A stretch of DNA of 64,000 bases from positions 516,001 through 580,000 of the forward strand of contig JAUPFP010000037.1 in the NCBI GenBank assembly GCA_036925085.1. The letters are read 5' to 3'. The notes beneath the pieces are model-generated. The model was not told the DNA's origin and did not search any database. It was given only the letters and a program-made list of their open reading frames with translations. Each line of letters opens with the position of its first letter. The first letter of the stretch is position 1. The stretch is from Brachycybe producta (lineage: Eukaryota; Arthropoda; Diplopoda; Playtdesmida; Andrognathidae). The translations under genes and the position numbers were made by a program. Shown here piece after piece: positions 23,101-33,454 of the stretch.

Positions 23101-25392
23101 ATATTAAAATATTTCATTTTGAACTTTACTATTTAAAACTTTAAAAAATAATATGAATTTTCTGAAATATTATACTAAGTTTCAGAAATTGCATAATTGT
23201 AATTATTAATTGAATTTCTAATTTAAATTATTAATTGATCGATTTGCAAAAAAAATAAAAAATTATATAAATTCGAAAATATTTTTTTCTAAAAATTTTG
23301 ATTTAATTAAAAAAAAATCGCATGATTTAAATTGCAAATGAAGTGATTTAAATCGCGCAAAAATTGTTCGAATCGATTTCTCACTGGTTAGTGGAAGCGG
23401 CGCTCCGACCGAATGAACACATTTCACAAAATCTTCTTGTCCGAGTGTCTCGAGAACGTTCTGTCCCATTCGTGTCATGATCCTCATCGAAGCAACGACA
23501 TAAGGAGAATCGGTCAATTCGATTCCGATCTTAGACAAGGGTGATCCGACCGGTCCCATACTGTACGGAATCACGTACATCGTCCTTCCCTTCATGCAAC
23601 CGGGAAACCGTTCGTTCAATGCATTCTGAAGATCTTCGGGAGAAAGCCAGTTTCCTAACTGTCCTTTGACGCCGTCTTTTGGAATCGGAATCGTTTCACG
23701 TTTGTCTTTCGTAGAGATGACGGTACGGCTTTCGACGCGAGCCACATCGCTCGGATCCGTACGAACCAACCAACTACAAAACACGATTTATAGTTCAAAC
23801 ATCAAAACATTCGGCTCATTTCTGTTTATATCTAGGGGAATTTTTTTTTATATGTAAATAATCACCAATTGTCGTATTTTGGAAGTGGTTCGATCATTCC
23901 TTGTTGCTTCATTAAATTTATCAGTTGGTTGTTTTCCGATTCGCTTCCATCGCAAATGTGGACGTTGTCCGGTTGACATAAACGTGCGTTGTTCTCCACG
24001 TATTGACGAACCTTAAATTTCAACAAAAATGTGTTTTGGGTTTATATTTTCATTATAATTTGCAAATTTGAGAAACCTTTAATTTAAACACACGTTTTTG
24101 TTTTGTAAAAAAAAAAAATTCTTACTGTTTTTCAGTTTAGTTAATCTTTTTTTCTTGCCGTTAATCCGCAAGTTTTACCGGGTTTTTTTTGTTGCTAGTT
24201 ATAGTTTGGGTAATCTTTCTTTTTACTGGTTAAAATTTAATCTTTTTTTTATTGTTTATAGTTTGGTTAATCTTTCTTTTATTGGTTATAGTTTTGCTAA
24301 CATTTTTTTTGCAGGTTATAGTTTGGTTAATCTTTTTTTTTACTGGATAAAATTTGGTTAATCTTTCTTTTTACTGGTTAAAATTTGGTTAATCTTTCTG
24401 TTTACTGGTTAAAATTTGGTTAATCTTTCTTTTTACTGGATAAAATTTGGTTAATCTTTCTTTTTACTGGTTAAAATTTGGTTAATCTTTCTTTTTACTG
24501 GATAAAATTTGGTTAATCTTTCTTTTTACTGGTTAAAATTTGGTTAAAATTTCTTTTACTGGTTAAAATTTTTTACTGGTTACGTTTAGTTAATCTTTTT
24601 TTCTTGCCGATTAAAGTTTAATTTACAGGTCCCCTCTCCTAGTTATTGTTTGGTTAATCTTTTGTTACTAGTTATTGTTTAGTTAACCCATTAAAATATT
24701 TGGCTAGTTAAAGTTTGGTTAATCATTGTTTTTGTTAGCTATAGTTTTATAAATCTTTACTGTTTATTTTAGTTTGGTTATTCATTCTACTGGTTATAAA
24801 ATGGTTATTCTTTTCTTTGATGGTTATAGTTTAGTCTTTTCTCACTAGTAATAGTTTGATTAATCTTGCTGGTTAAAATGTTAAAACGTTTTTTTTTTGG
24901 TTTCTTTTTTTTTTGTTTGTGGTTTGGTAAATTTTTTTTTTGTTGCAATTTTAAATTTGGTAAATTTTGTCTTCGCTCTTTTTTTTTAGGTTGATCATAT
25001 TTTTTAGTTTAGATTAGGATATTTCGATGATACCTTTGTGGGAAGCCGGTTTAGATCTCCTTGAACTGTTTGCAAGTTTCGAACACTCGAACTGACCGCA
25101 ACGTTCACTGCTTTGCATTTCGATATCACGGCCTTTGAAAAACTGCAAATCAATTAAAAAAACAATGAAATAATTAATATTAATTAAAATTTAAAAAAAA
25201 CACACTTCGAAAACATCAAAAATTTAAAATATCAAATCATTTACGCTATAAAAAAAATCAATTAAAATAAATCAATTAAAAATTCTACAAAAAAATGACA
25301 AGAAATTAATACCTATTGTCTTCGTTAGGCAAAGAAAATTTCGACTGAAAATTCTTCGAAGCCGAATCGCTTACGAGATAGCAAACCGACAT
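20104..25392 (-). CDS. PCK1: Phosphoenolpyruvate carboxykinase (GTP)
   Basis: Converts oxaloacetate and GTP to phosphoenolpyruvate, GDP and CO2, the committed step of gluconeogenesis. Ten exons: 25313-25392, 25034-25142, 23866-24011, 23385-23773, 22058-22245, 21050-21468, 20788-20987, 20565-20716, 20287-20487, 20104-20208. All phases agree; product 662 residues. Diagnostic segments are the FPSACGKTN kinase-1 loop with the mobile-loop Cys near residue 325, [50 protein letters not shown] and [13 protein letters not shown]. The body matches animal PEPCK throughout. The N-terminus is about 40 residues longer than the cytosolic human enzyme, so a mitochondrial form cannot be excluded. The symbol follows the vertebrate cytosolic paralog. 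An hAT MITE and a minisatellite lie in introns. Confidence 0.95.
22654..22960. mobile_element. hAT-type foldback MITE (copy 2), PEPCK intron 4
   Basis: Ends TAGGGCTCGGATTTTTATGC and GCATCAAAATCCGAGCCCTA with a perfect 8-bp duplication CTTATAAG (22646-22653 and 22961-22968). Inner arms TGTGGCCCAAGTGCCAATTG and CAATTGGCACTTGGGCCACA also pair exactly. TIR type and 8-bp duplication are typical of hAT elements. Confidence 0.92.
24130..24860. repeat. 31-bp minisatellite in PEPCK intron 2
   Basis: The unit is TTAATCTTTCTTTTTACTGG followed by TTAAAATTTGG. It is most regular from about 24340 to 24550, where TGGTTAAAA and TGGATAAAA units alternate, a 62-bp dimer. Both sides degenerate into loose GGTTAATCTTT units. 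Confidence 0.88.
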
Positions 25393-25556
25393 GATGACGA
25401 TGATGATTGAATTGCTTTAATTTCGCATTCAAAATATTTAAAAAAAAATATGAAAATAATAATTCTGCTTTATGTCATCAATTGAGAGACAGAAGAATGA
25501 AGTCGTTGTGAAGAAGAAGAAGAAGTCTGTAAAATGATCCGAGAAATCAGTGGTCA

Positions 25557-25750
25557 TTTTATACGCTTTTTTTTTTTTGGTTGTCCTTTCTGAACCGTGC
25601 CCTCTAGATTCCAAATGCAACTGGATTCCAAGAGGGCACACCATACACATCACGCCCTTAAGAATCCAACCAATCACAAGACTAACCTCAGAGTGATATT
25701 GTGTCCGATTGGTTACAGAACCGAAGGTGTGTGTTCTCTCTTTCATTGTT
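25557..25750 (-). promoter_or_regulatory. PEPCK promoter: TATA box, CCAAT boxes and a dyad
   Basis: On the minus strand TATAAAA lies at 25557-25563, about 165 bp before the start codon. CCAAT motifs sit upstream, one on the minus strand near 25708 and an opposite one near 25670. Between them GTGCCCTCT (25597-25605) and AGAGGGCAC (25631-25639) form a perfect 9-bp dyad with 25-bp spacing, a possible regulator site. The TATA box is unusual among genes of this window, and PEPCK is strongly regulated in other animals. Confidence 0.6.
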
Positions 25751-25776
25751 GGACCCATCACAGTCGAGCCTCTTCA

Positions 25777-25779
25777 GAC

Positions 25780-25812
<33 letters not shown>

Positions 25813-25813
25813 G
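25777..25813. repeat. (TAT)n microsatellite
   Basis: About 12 uninterrupted ATT/TAT triplets upstream of PEPCK. Short ORFs across it are artefacts of the triplet. Confidence 0.95.
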
Positions 25814-26193
25814 GTGGGTTCGTTCTTGTGTGTGTTTTGACCTCGAGGCTCAAAAGAGAGAAAAAGAGGACTTTTTTTTTTATAAATTTCTAGAAGTGAA
25901 ATTAAAATGCTAAAAACGTTCGTTCGTCGCACTTTTTTTTTTATTATTCCTTTTATTTTATATATTTATTATAGTCTTTAATAAATTCTTGTTTTACTAA
26001 GTGAAAATAAAATTACAATTCGTTGCATCAGACAAACTAAAAAGTAGAAGTAAACAAAAAAATCAAACAAAAATAAAAGTTTTAACTTTTTGCAGCCAAA
26101 AAGTGGTCAAAAGTGGCCTGTGTGCAAAGGAACATAATGCTCACTCACACAACGAGCTTTTTTTTAACATAAAGTTGATGATTTTTCATCTCA

Positions 26194-26620
26194 AAATGGT
26201 GGTTTTAAAGTGTAAACGCCTCTTTGAACTCTTTGATTATTCTCTCTTAAGAAAAACATAAATGTGTTTTAATGTGTTTCAATGCATTTAAATAATAAAC
26301 GTGTTCTACAGAGCCCCGTGAAGGACATACAAACAATATGTCAAATTCAATTTATTCAGTTAATAATCTGAAAATATTGAGTTAATACTTAAATATAAAT
26401 ATATAAACTATTGACATTAAAATATTGATTTAGTATTTCAATTTTAAAATATTAATAATTAAAGTCATTTTTTATTTGGTGTTCATGTCCTTAACTGGAT
26501 TCCGTATAATTCACCTAAACACATTTAATTTGAATTCATTTAAATCATGTGTGTACTCAATCAGTTAAGGGTATTTTCATGTTGATATCTTTCAAAATGA
26601 ACTTTCTAAAGTTTCTCGGT
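26194..26620. mobile_element. F1 MITE left part split by an F3 element
   Basis: F1 starts AAATGGTGGTTTTAAAGTGT and runs to GTGTTTTAATGTG near 26270. After the F3 insert it resumes with CTCAATCAGTTAAGGGTATT and TTCATGTTGATATCTTTC near 26556-26605. The right arm is missing. Confidence 0.7.
26265..26558. mobile_element. F3 element (single arm)
   Basis: Contains TTCTACAGAGCCCCGTGAAG, GTGTTCATGTCCTTAACTGG, ATTCCGTATAATTCACC and ends near TCATGTGTGTAC. Same orientation as the right arm at 30273-30565, opposite to the copy at 32177-32491. Confidence 0.75.
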
Positions 26621-27190
26621 TTTCTATTTTAGCTTTGTCTTTAATTATTCATCATTTTCAGCTAATGTAATGCATTTTCATTCCAAAATAATATCATTTA
26701 AATGTAAAATATTGATGAGAAATGATAAGTTATGCGTTTAGTTAAAAATGGTAGGGCGAGTGTGGTTTTCTTCCTTCAATTGACCTAACATAAAACAACA
26801 AACCATAAAGAGTGAATAGGGGAGGGCCACGTTTTTACTACCATATCAAAATTCCTCTTTTCTCTAATAATAGGTTTTATATTTGTACAACTAATGAAAA
26901 GGCATAAAGCTTGTATTTTCTTCAGTAAATTGCCATTTTTCTACAGTTGAAATTTTCACAGTTTAATAATATTTTTTGTCAAGTGTAAACAGGGCCTTTA
27001 TATGCTAATAAATTCATTATGAAAATTTTTGTTTATTTGAAACTCTTGAACTACACTGTTGTAATATTCTGTAAAAGAATATTATTGATGATTAAAACAC
27101 ATCATCAAAAAATGAGCTAATCATCAATTCGAAGCTTAGAATTTCGTTCATTCGTCATCGGTTTTCAGTGACAAACTAAATTATGATGAC

Positions 27191-27508
27191 TAGGGCTCAG
27201 GATTTTGATGCAAAATCAACCGGAATGTTTCTCAATTTGTGGCCCAAGTGCCAATTGTGAAGTAATCATCATTAGAGCAACAGCAATTATGGTTTTTTTT
27301 TTTCTAATAAAAAAACGATGGGTAGAGAGGCTAGATGTCTGGTTACTATCAGTTGTCAATTAGTGTTCTAGCCTCTAACCATTGTTTTTTTTTTAAATTA
27401 GAAGAAACAATTTTTTGTTATCAAAACAAGATTGTCACTTCACAGTTGGCACTTGGGCCACATATTGAGAAACATTCCGGTTGATATTGCATCAAAATCC
27501 GAGCCCTA
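27191..27508. mobile_element. hAT-type foldback MITE (copy 3)
   Basis: Ends TAGGGCTCAGGATTTTGATG and CATCAAAATCCGAGCCCTA (wording from opposite ends) with a perfect 8-bp duplication ATGATGAC (27183-27190 and 27509-27516). Inner arms TGTGGCCCAAGTGCCAATTG and AGTTGGCACTTGGGCCACA pair. Confidence 0.92.
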
Positions 27509-27976
27509 ATGATGACGATGATGCAAAATTGCAACACTTTTACAAAAAAAAAAAAAAAACCGAAATTTTTTTTTCCAAAATTAAACTTTTTCATTTGATA
27601 AACACACAAATATCTTGTTACAACTTCGATTACATCTAAATTTATTTATGATAATATGAAATTATGTTTGTGTGTTTCAAAAAACATGCCTTCAAATTTT
27701 GACACATTTTATCCTGAAGCATTTTTTTTTTTATTATTCTACTTTGTATAAAAGGCCAAGACTTCAAAAATTACATCAAAATTCTCTTTCAAAATGAAAG
27801 ATGAATTTTAAACCAAAAAAAATCAACTTACATCATTCATGTCATTTTCGTTTTTTTTATTAACTTTTTTAATATTAACTTGTCATTAACTTAAGTTCTT
27901 GGTAAAAAAAAAATGATTCAGGAACTTTTTTGTTTTTCAGTTGAGAAAATTATAAATGAAAAAAAGATTTTGACGT

Positions 27977-28145
27977 TTTTCTCGATTTTGCTAATAATCG
28001 ATATAATGTATCGATTATTAGCAAAATCGAGAAAACCTCAACTAGTTTGGACTAGTTGAGAAATTGTCATAAATGTGTCGTTAAAAATGTGACCATAAAT
28101 TATATGGTCACACATCTTTAACGACACATTTATGACAATTTCTCA
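27977..28145. repeat. Cluster of three adjacent near-perfect hairpins
   Basis: Hairpin 1: arms 27977-28003 and 28009-28035, 27 bp, perfect, 5-base loop. Hairpin 2: arms 28037-28046 and 28051-28060, 10 bp, 4-base loop. Hairpin 3: arms 28057-28097 and 28101-28145, one mismatch and a small bulge, 3-base loop. Not part of the other families in the window. Confidence 0.9.
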
Positions 28146-28364
28146 AATGTTCAAATTTTTGTTTTTCAAATTAAACTTGAGCTTAAAAAAAATCGAAACG
28201 AAAAAAATCGTCTGATTGGTTTTTTTTTTCTTTCTTCTTCAAAAAGCGTCATTCAGTTACTCTTCTAGTATCTAAAACAATTTTATTCGTAACTTAAAGA
28301 AGGCATAATCACATTTTCATCCCAATTTCGTTACAATCGTTCTATGATACCTAGATATGACCCT

Positions 28365-28830
28365 AAAAAGAAATGTGTTAGAAACTAGAACAGTAACTGA
28401 ATCACTTTAACTGCATATAAATACTTCAAAATAAACTTTTTTATAAGCAAAAATTAAATATTATCGCTTTAAAAGTTGGATTATTTTCAAACTCACTTAA
28501 TTCAGAATCTTTTTTGTATTTTTAAGAAAAAAATGTATTAATTAAAATTGACTAATTATCCTCAGAGTGATTGTTTTTATTGATCAATATTTCATTTTTC
28601 ACCTTTGTGACAATAAATTATTATTATTATTATTATTATTATTAAAAGTTGTATAAGAACTCCTTTATTTTGTATAATAAGGGCCAAATTAAAAAAATTT
28701 TAAATATTTTGAAATATATAATTTTGAAATATATAAACCATAAACGTACCCTTCAGTGATTGAGCTACCCTTCTAGTTTCTAAACCCACATTCAAGTTTT
28801 TCCAGACAGAATAGTCTGAGTTTGAGAGAC
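28365..28830. mobile_element. F1 MITE with AT-rich internal insertion
   Basis: The left arm 28365-28515 has GTTAGAAACTAGAACAGTAA and GTTGGATTATTTTCAAACTC. The right arm 28720-28830 has GTGATTGAGCTACCCTTCTA and TCTGAGTTTGAGAGACG. An (ATT)n run at about 28617-28645 lies between them. Confidence 0.65.
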
Positions 28831-28837
28831 GTTTAAA

Positions 28838-29050
28838 TGCGTTTTTAGAAACTAGAAGGGTAGTTTTCAGTCACTGAACAATATTTTGTCACGTTTGTGA
28901 TATCTTTCAAACTAAGCTTTTAAAGTCAGTTTGAAAATAACTCAACTTTTAAACGGACGATATTTTTTTTTTTAAATTTCTGTTTATACAAAATTAATTT
29001 TGAAAGATATATCAACATGAAAAATTGAAACACTTTCAAAGTCTTTATTT
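28838..29050. mobile_element. F1 MITE, partial
   Basis: Begins GCGTTTTTAGAAACTAGAAG and continues through GTGATATCTTTCAAACTAAG to TTGAAAGATATATCAACATG. The right arm stops early. Confidence 0.65.
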
Positions 29051-29113
29051 TGTTTGCAAATCTTAATAATAATTAAGATCTTATCTTAAGATCTTAATAA
29101 TAAATTTAAAAGA

Positions 29114-29396
29114 ACTAGTGGGGTAACGAGCAAAATTCACAGGCAATTGTGCGCATGCGCGTCGTTTTTTCCTTTTTTTACTCCTTTCATTTCAATTTCA
29201 GTTTCCCCCCTCCACTTTTCTCTCCACCCCCACCTTCGTTTCACTCCCTCACCCCCTATACATTTTCCAACCTTTCCACCCCCCTTTTTCCTATTTAATA
29301 TCATGGTCATATAGTTGACCTTGAGGAAAAAAAGCGGTTCATTTATTCATTTAAATTTATATAAATTCCGACGTGCTTCAAGGTTTGTACAGCGTT

Positions 29397-29442
<46 letters not shown>

Positions 29443-29462
29443 CTGGCTTAATATATATATAA
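29114..29462. mobile_element. Dispersed element starting ACTAGTGGGGTAAC (copy 1)
   Basis: Shares with 40798-41382 the start ACTAGTGGGGTAAC, GCAAAATTCACAGGCAATTG, TGCGCATGCGCGTCG, a pyrimidine-rich middle, TTAATATCATGG, TATAGTTGACCTTGAG, GCGGTTCATTTATTCATTTA, GTACAGCGTTA and an end GGCTTAATATATATATAA. There is no ORF. The simple tail suggests a SINE or a truncated non-LTR element. It lacks the hairpin found in copy 2. A (CA)20 run lies at 29399-29438. Confidence 0.7.
29399..29438. repeat. (CA)n microsatellite
   Basis: About 20 uninterrupted AC dinucleotides near the 3' end of the dispersed element. Confidence 0.98.
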
Positions 29463-29860
29463 TTTTTTTTAAAAGATATAAGTTTGCTATTTGTGATATC
29501 CAAGTAACGAAATTATGTCTGAAATGTCTAAAATGAGAAGAAAATATCTTCTTTGAAGGTTTTTCTTTTTCTGTGCGGTTTTTAAACGATTAAATTTAAT
29601 AAATCGCAAAAGACAATTTTATTTAAAAAAAAATGTCTAGAAAAAAAAAAATACCAAAAAAATCTCGTATTTCTGTGGATATTATTAGGCCTATTATTAA
29701 AAAAAAAAATTAAAACAACCTTCGATTCAAGAACACCAATAAAAAGGGTGTGTCTTCAGTTACAATTTTTAAACTTGATTAGAATCGAAATTTTGTATTG
29801 AAATAATTATTGAAACTAAACACGGATTTCCTTTCTATAAGAAGACTTCAACGTGAAATC

Positions 29861-30790
29861 TTAAGGTGGTTTTAATAAAATATAAATATTGCCTCTCGAG
29901 ATCTATTCTGATTTTTCCGTTTTTTCAGGTGCACAAAACGAAAAATTTGAATGTGTTTTAGAAACTAGAAGGGTAATTACCTAATATCTTGTACACACAT
30001 GAGTTAAATGAATTCAAATTAAATGTGTTTAAGGTGAATTATACGGAATCCAGTTAAGGACATGAACACCCAAATAAAAATTGACTTTATTATTAATATT
30101 TTAAATTGAAATACTAAATCAGTAGTTTAATTAGTTATATTTTAGTTAATTAACTCAATATTTTCAGATTATTAACTGAATAAATTGAGTTCGACATATT
30201 GTTTATTTGTCCTTCACAGAGGGCTCTGTAGAACACGTTTATTATTTAAATGCATTTAAATTATCAGGTGTGTTTAATGTATTTAAATAATGTGTTTTAC
30301 AGAGCCCCCTGTGAAGGATAAACAAACAATATGTCGAACTCAATTTATTCAATTAATAATCTTGAAAGTATTGAGTTAATACTTAAATATAATTACATGT
30401 ATATAAATTATTGACATTAAAATATTGATTTAGTATTATTTCAATTTAAAATATTAATAATAAAGTCGATTTTTATTTGGTGTTCATGTCCTTAACTGGA
30501 TTCCGTATAATTCACCTAAACACATTTAATTTGAATTCATTTAACTCATGTTGTATCAAGGTATAACACTCAATCATTTTAAAAGTGCTTTTTATGTTGA
30601 TATATTTTAAAATAAGCTTTTTATGTCAGTTTGAAAATGAACCAACTTTAAGTAAGACAATATTTCAATAATTTTTTGTTAATAAAAAGTTTATTTTGAA
30701 ATATATCCAACATAGAAATAACCGTGAGTGATCAAGTTACCCTTCTAGTTTCCAAATCACTCAATTTCTCCTTATTCTTTCTAATATTTC
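29861..30790. mobile_element. F1 MITE interrupted by an F3 palindrome
   Basis: The left part 29861-29978 has TTAAGGTGGTTTTAATAAAA and GTTTTAGAAACTAGAAGGGT. The right part resumes near 30568 with CTCAATCATTTTAAAAGTGC and runs through GTGATCAAGTTACCCTTCTA to about 30790. Confidence 0.75.
29982..30565. mobile_element. F3 head-to-head palindrome, about 580 bp
   Basis: Left arm 29982-30272 and right arm 30273-30565 are inverted copies of one F3 unit of about 290 bp. Shared segments include ACGGAATCCAGTTAAGGACA and GTCCTTCACAGAGGGCTCTG with their reverse complements. Outer ends TAATATCTTGTACACACAT and ATGTTGTATCAAGGTATA pair loosely. Confidence 0.85.
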
Positions 30791-31030
30791 TTTCAGAATC
30801 AAAATTAAAAGCAAATTGAAACTAGAAGGGTTAGGTCACATCACTTTTAAAACTGAAGGTAATTCTTTTAATTTTTGCTTGTAAAAAGTTTATTTTGAAA
30901 GATATCTAATATATAAAAATAACCGTGCGTGATTTAGCTCCCCTTCTAGTCTCTAAAACGCGTTTCTTAATTTTGCTCTACTAAAGGATAAAATAATCAA
31001 GAAAATCAGCTGTTCATAAATTTAAATAAA
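30791..31030. mobile_element. F1 MITE, compact copy
   Basis: TTCTTTCAGAATCAAAATTA, AAACTAGAAGGGTTAGGTCA, then AAAAAGTTTATTTTGAAAGA, GATTTAGCTCCCCTTCTAG and an eroded right end near TCAGCTGTTCATAAATTTAA. Confidence 0.65.
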
Positions 31031-31679
31031 AATCAATTCATTTTTTTTTAAATAAATCTTTTAAAAAATGATTTCATTTGAGAACTTATTAATTAATAAT
31101 ATTATTACTTCATCATTTATTCCGAGATAGAAATTGAAAAGAGAAATTTCAAACAAGACCAAAAAAATTATTATGAAACACCACCAACAACAAAAAAAAA
31201 ATAAGCAAAATTTAGCAATTTATTTTCTTAGTTCGAAGTTCAAACATCAAAGTACAAAAATCCTTAAAACTTTAATTAACATTTAAATTAATTAACACCC
31301 ACAAGATTTAAGTCAAATTAAATTTATTTTTTTTTCCTTTAAAAAAGAGAACACAAAAAAGAAGCAATAATATAAGATTAATTAATTAAACATATTTAAA
31401 AAAAATTAGATTTAAACCAGATTAAAAATTTTCCAGACACAAAAAAAAAGAGTTTAAATTATAAATGTTAACCATTTTTTTTTTAAATTAATTAAAATAA
31501 AGTTTAAAATCCACTTTCCTTGAAATAAGCTCCTCCCCCCCCCCCCCCCTTCTCTATATTTCTCTGTAAAAAACATGATTCCAACGTGGAAAGTTTGACG
31601 TTACAGCATATTCCGATATTCATCGATTTATCTATCGATGATATTAAATGTAATTATTTTTATAGACATGAGGTGGCGC

Positions 31680-32150
31680 TGATCAAGCGCCAAATTGAAC
31701 AAACGCCAATCTGAACTAACGCCAAACTGAATAAAAGCCAAATGGAACAAACGCCAAACTGAATAAGCGCCAAATGGAACAAACGCCAAACTGAACAAGC
31801 GCCAAACTGAATAACCGCCAAAATGTGATAAACACATTGTTAGGTTAGGTTTGGTTAGGTTAGGTTTGGTTAGGTGAGGTTAGGTTAGCATGTTCTGTTT
31901 GTAAATCTGCACAGTCTGACGTCTATAAAAGCTCACAATATTTGGACCATCACAATTTACAAAAAACCTGAATAACCACCAAACTGAATAAACGCCAAAT
32001 GGAACAAACGCCAAACTGAATAAGCGCCAAATGGAACAAACGCCAAACTGAATAAAAGCCAAAAATTTGGCGGTTATTCAGTTTGGCGTTTGTTCCATTT
32101 GGCGCTTATTCAGTTTGGGTTTGTTCTATTTGGCGCTTATTCAGTCGCCA
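31680..32150. repeat. GCCAAA-type tandem array with an inverted block
   Basis: Units of about 16 bp alternate between CGCCAAACTGAATAA and CGCCAAATGGAACAAA at 31680-31825 and 31975-32065. From 32068 to 32140 the same units run in the opposite direction (TGGCGTTTGTTCCATTTGGC). The minus-strand ORFs across it are repetitive (VWRLFSLAFVPFG) and not a credible protein. Confidence 0.88.
31840..31888. repeat. Interstitial TTAGG telomere-type repeat
   Basis: Ten consecutive pentamers: seven TTAGG (the last lacking its final G), two TTTGG and one TGAGG. TTAGG is the telomere unit of most arthropods. The run lies between the two direct blocks of the GCCAAA array. Confidence 0.85.
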
Positions 32151-32176
32151 CAGACATGATTGCCACATTAAGCGGC

Positions 32177-32491
32177 TAATACCTTGTACACACACATGAA
32201 TTAAATGAATTTAAATTAAATGTGTTTAGGTGAATTATACGGAATCCAGTTAAGGACATGAACCAAATAAAAGTTGACTTTAATTATTAATATTTTAAAA
32301 TTGAAATACTAAATCGATATTTTCTCAATAGTTTATATATTTTAGATTTAAGTTAATTAACTCAATATTTTCAGATTAACAACTGAATAAATGGAATTCG
32401 ACATATTGTTTACTTGTCCTTCACAGGGCTCTGTAGAACGCGTTTATTATTTAAATGCATTTAAATTATCAGGTGTGTGTACTAGGTATTA
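32177..32491. mobile_element. F3 element, complete copy with terminal inverted repeats
   Basis: Ends TAATACCTTGTACACACAC and GTGTGTGTACTAGGTATTA. Contains the same inner segments as the F3 arms (ATACGGAATCCAGTTAAGGA, TTGTCCTTCACAGGGCTCTG). The best guide to F3 boundaries. Confidence 0.85.
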
Positions 32492-32564
32492 ATCAATGAA
32501 TAACTTAATATATAGCGGATTTTTTTGGCTTATCAGCGTATTGAAAACTACTTTTAGAAACTAG

Positions 32565-32905
32565 AAAGGACAATGATTAACTTAACGTGGTTTTTAAAGT
32601 GTAAACGCATCTTGAACTCTTGATTACTGTATAATTATTACGTCTTTCAGATTCAAAATGAAGAAAAACATGAAATGCTTTTTTTTTTATAAACTAGAAG
32701 GGTAACTGAATCGGTTATTTTGCACGTTGATATCTTATAAAATAAGCTGTTTACTTCAGTTAAAAATTGATCCAACTTCAATAAAAAGTTTATTTTGAAA
32801 GATATTAACATTAAAATACTATTGATTGGAGCTACTCGTTCTAGTTTCTAACACAAATTTCTATTTCTCGTTATACCTGTCGTTTCCAAACTGCAAAAAT
32901 TAATT
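32565..32905. mobile_element. F1 MITE
   Basis: TTAACGTGGTTTTTAAAGTG, AAACTAGAAGGGTAACTGAA, then TTATTTTGAAAGATATTAAC and GAGCTACTCGTTCTAGTTTC. An eroded further fragment follows at 32960-33130. Confidence 0.65.
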
Positions 32906-33454
32906 ACAGTTATAAAAAAAAAAAGTTAACCATAGTTAAAATGTTATTTACTTTTAAATATAACATGAAATTACCGTTTCTAGTTTTTTAAAACACTTTC
33001 TAGTTTCTCTTAATTTTGCTCTCGAAAGACACAATATCCAAAGTTTGTGTGAGGGCTAACTATTTTTAGGAAGATTTTCATGTTTGATATATCTTTTAAA
33101 ATATACAGTAATCTTTTTAGGGCAGGCTTTGAAAAGGACCAAATTTCAATTTTTGGTCATTTATGGTCCAACTTGATGTGGGAAAACAAAAACTGAGAAT
33201 TTTAAATCGCAATAAAATGTTTTATTTTTTAAAAAAAAATATTATTTATATTATGAATAAGATGATTTTATTCACTCTTCTCGTTTCTAAAGTTGTTTCT
33301 CTGAAATACTTTTGGTTCCTTTTTTTCAAAAAGGACCTTTGGTCCTTTGGAACCTTTGGTTTTATTCCATTGTTCCTTTTCTTTGTTTGCATATTTTGCA
33401 AATGCGGGTAAAAATAATATATTTAAATTACCATATTTCTGATTGTCGACTGTC

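Noticed and set aside
25438-25893. ORFs upstream of PEPCK with poly-Tyr or poly-Leu
   Set aside because: Caused by the (TAT)n microsatellite and by the promoter; no domain.
31628-32062. Minus-strand ORFs with VWRLFSLAFVPFG repeats
   Set aside because: They are produced by the 16-bp tandem units; codon pattern follows the repeat, and the inverted block breaks the frame.
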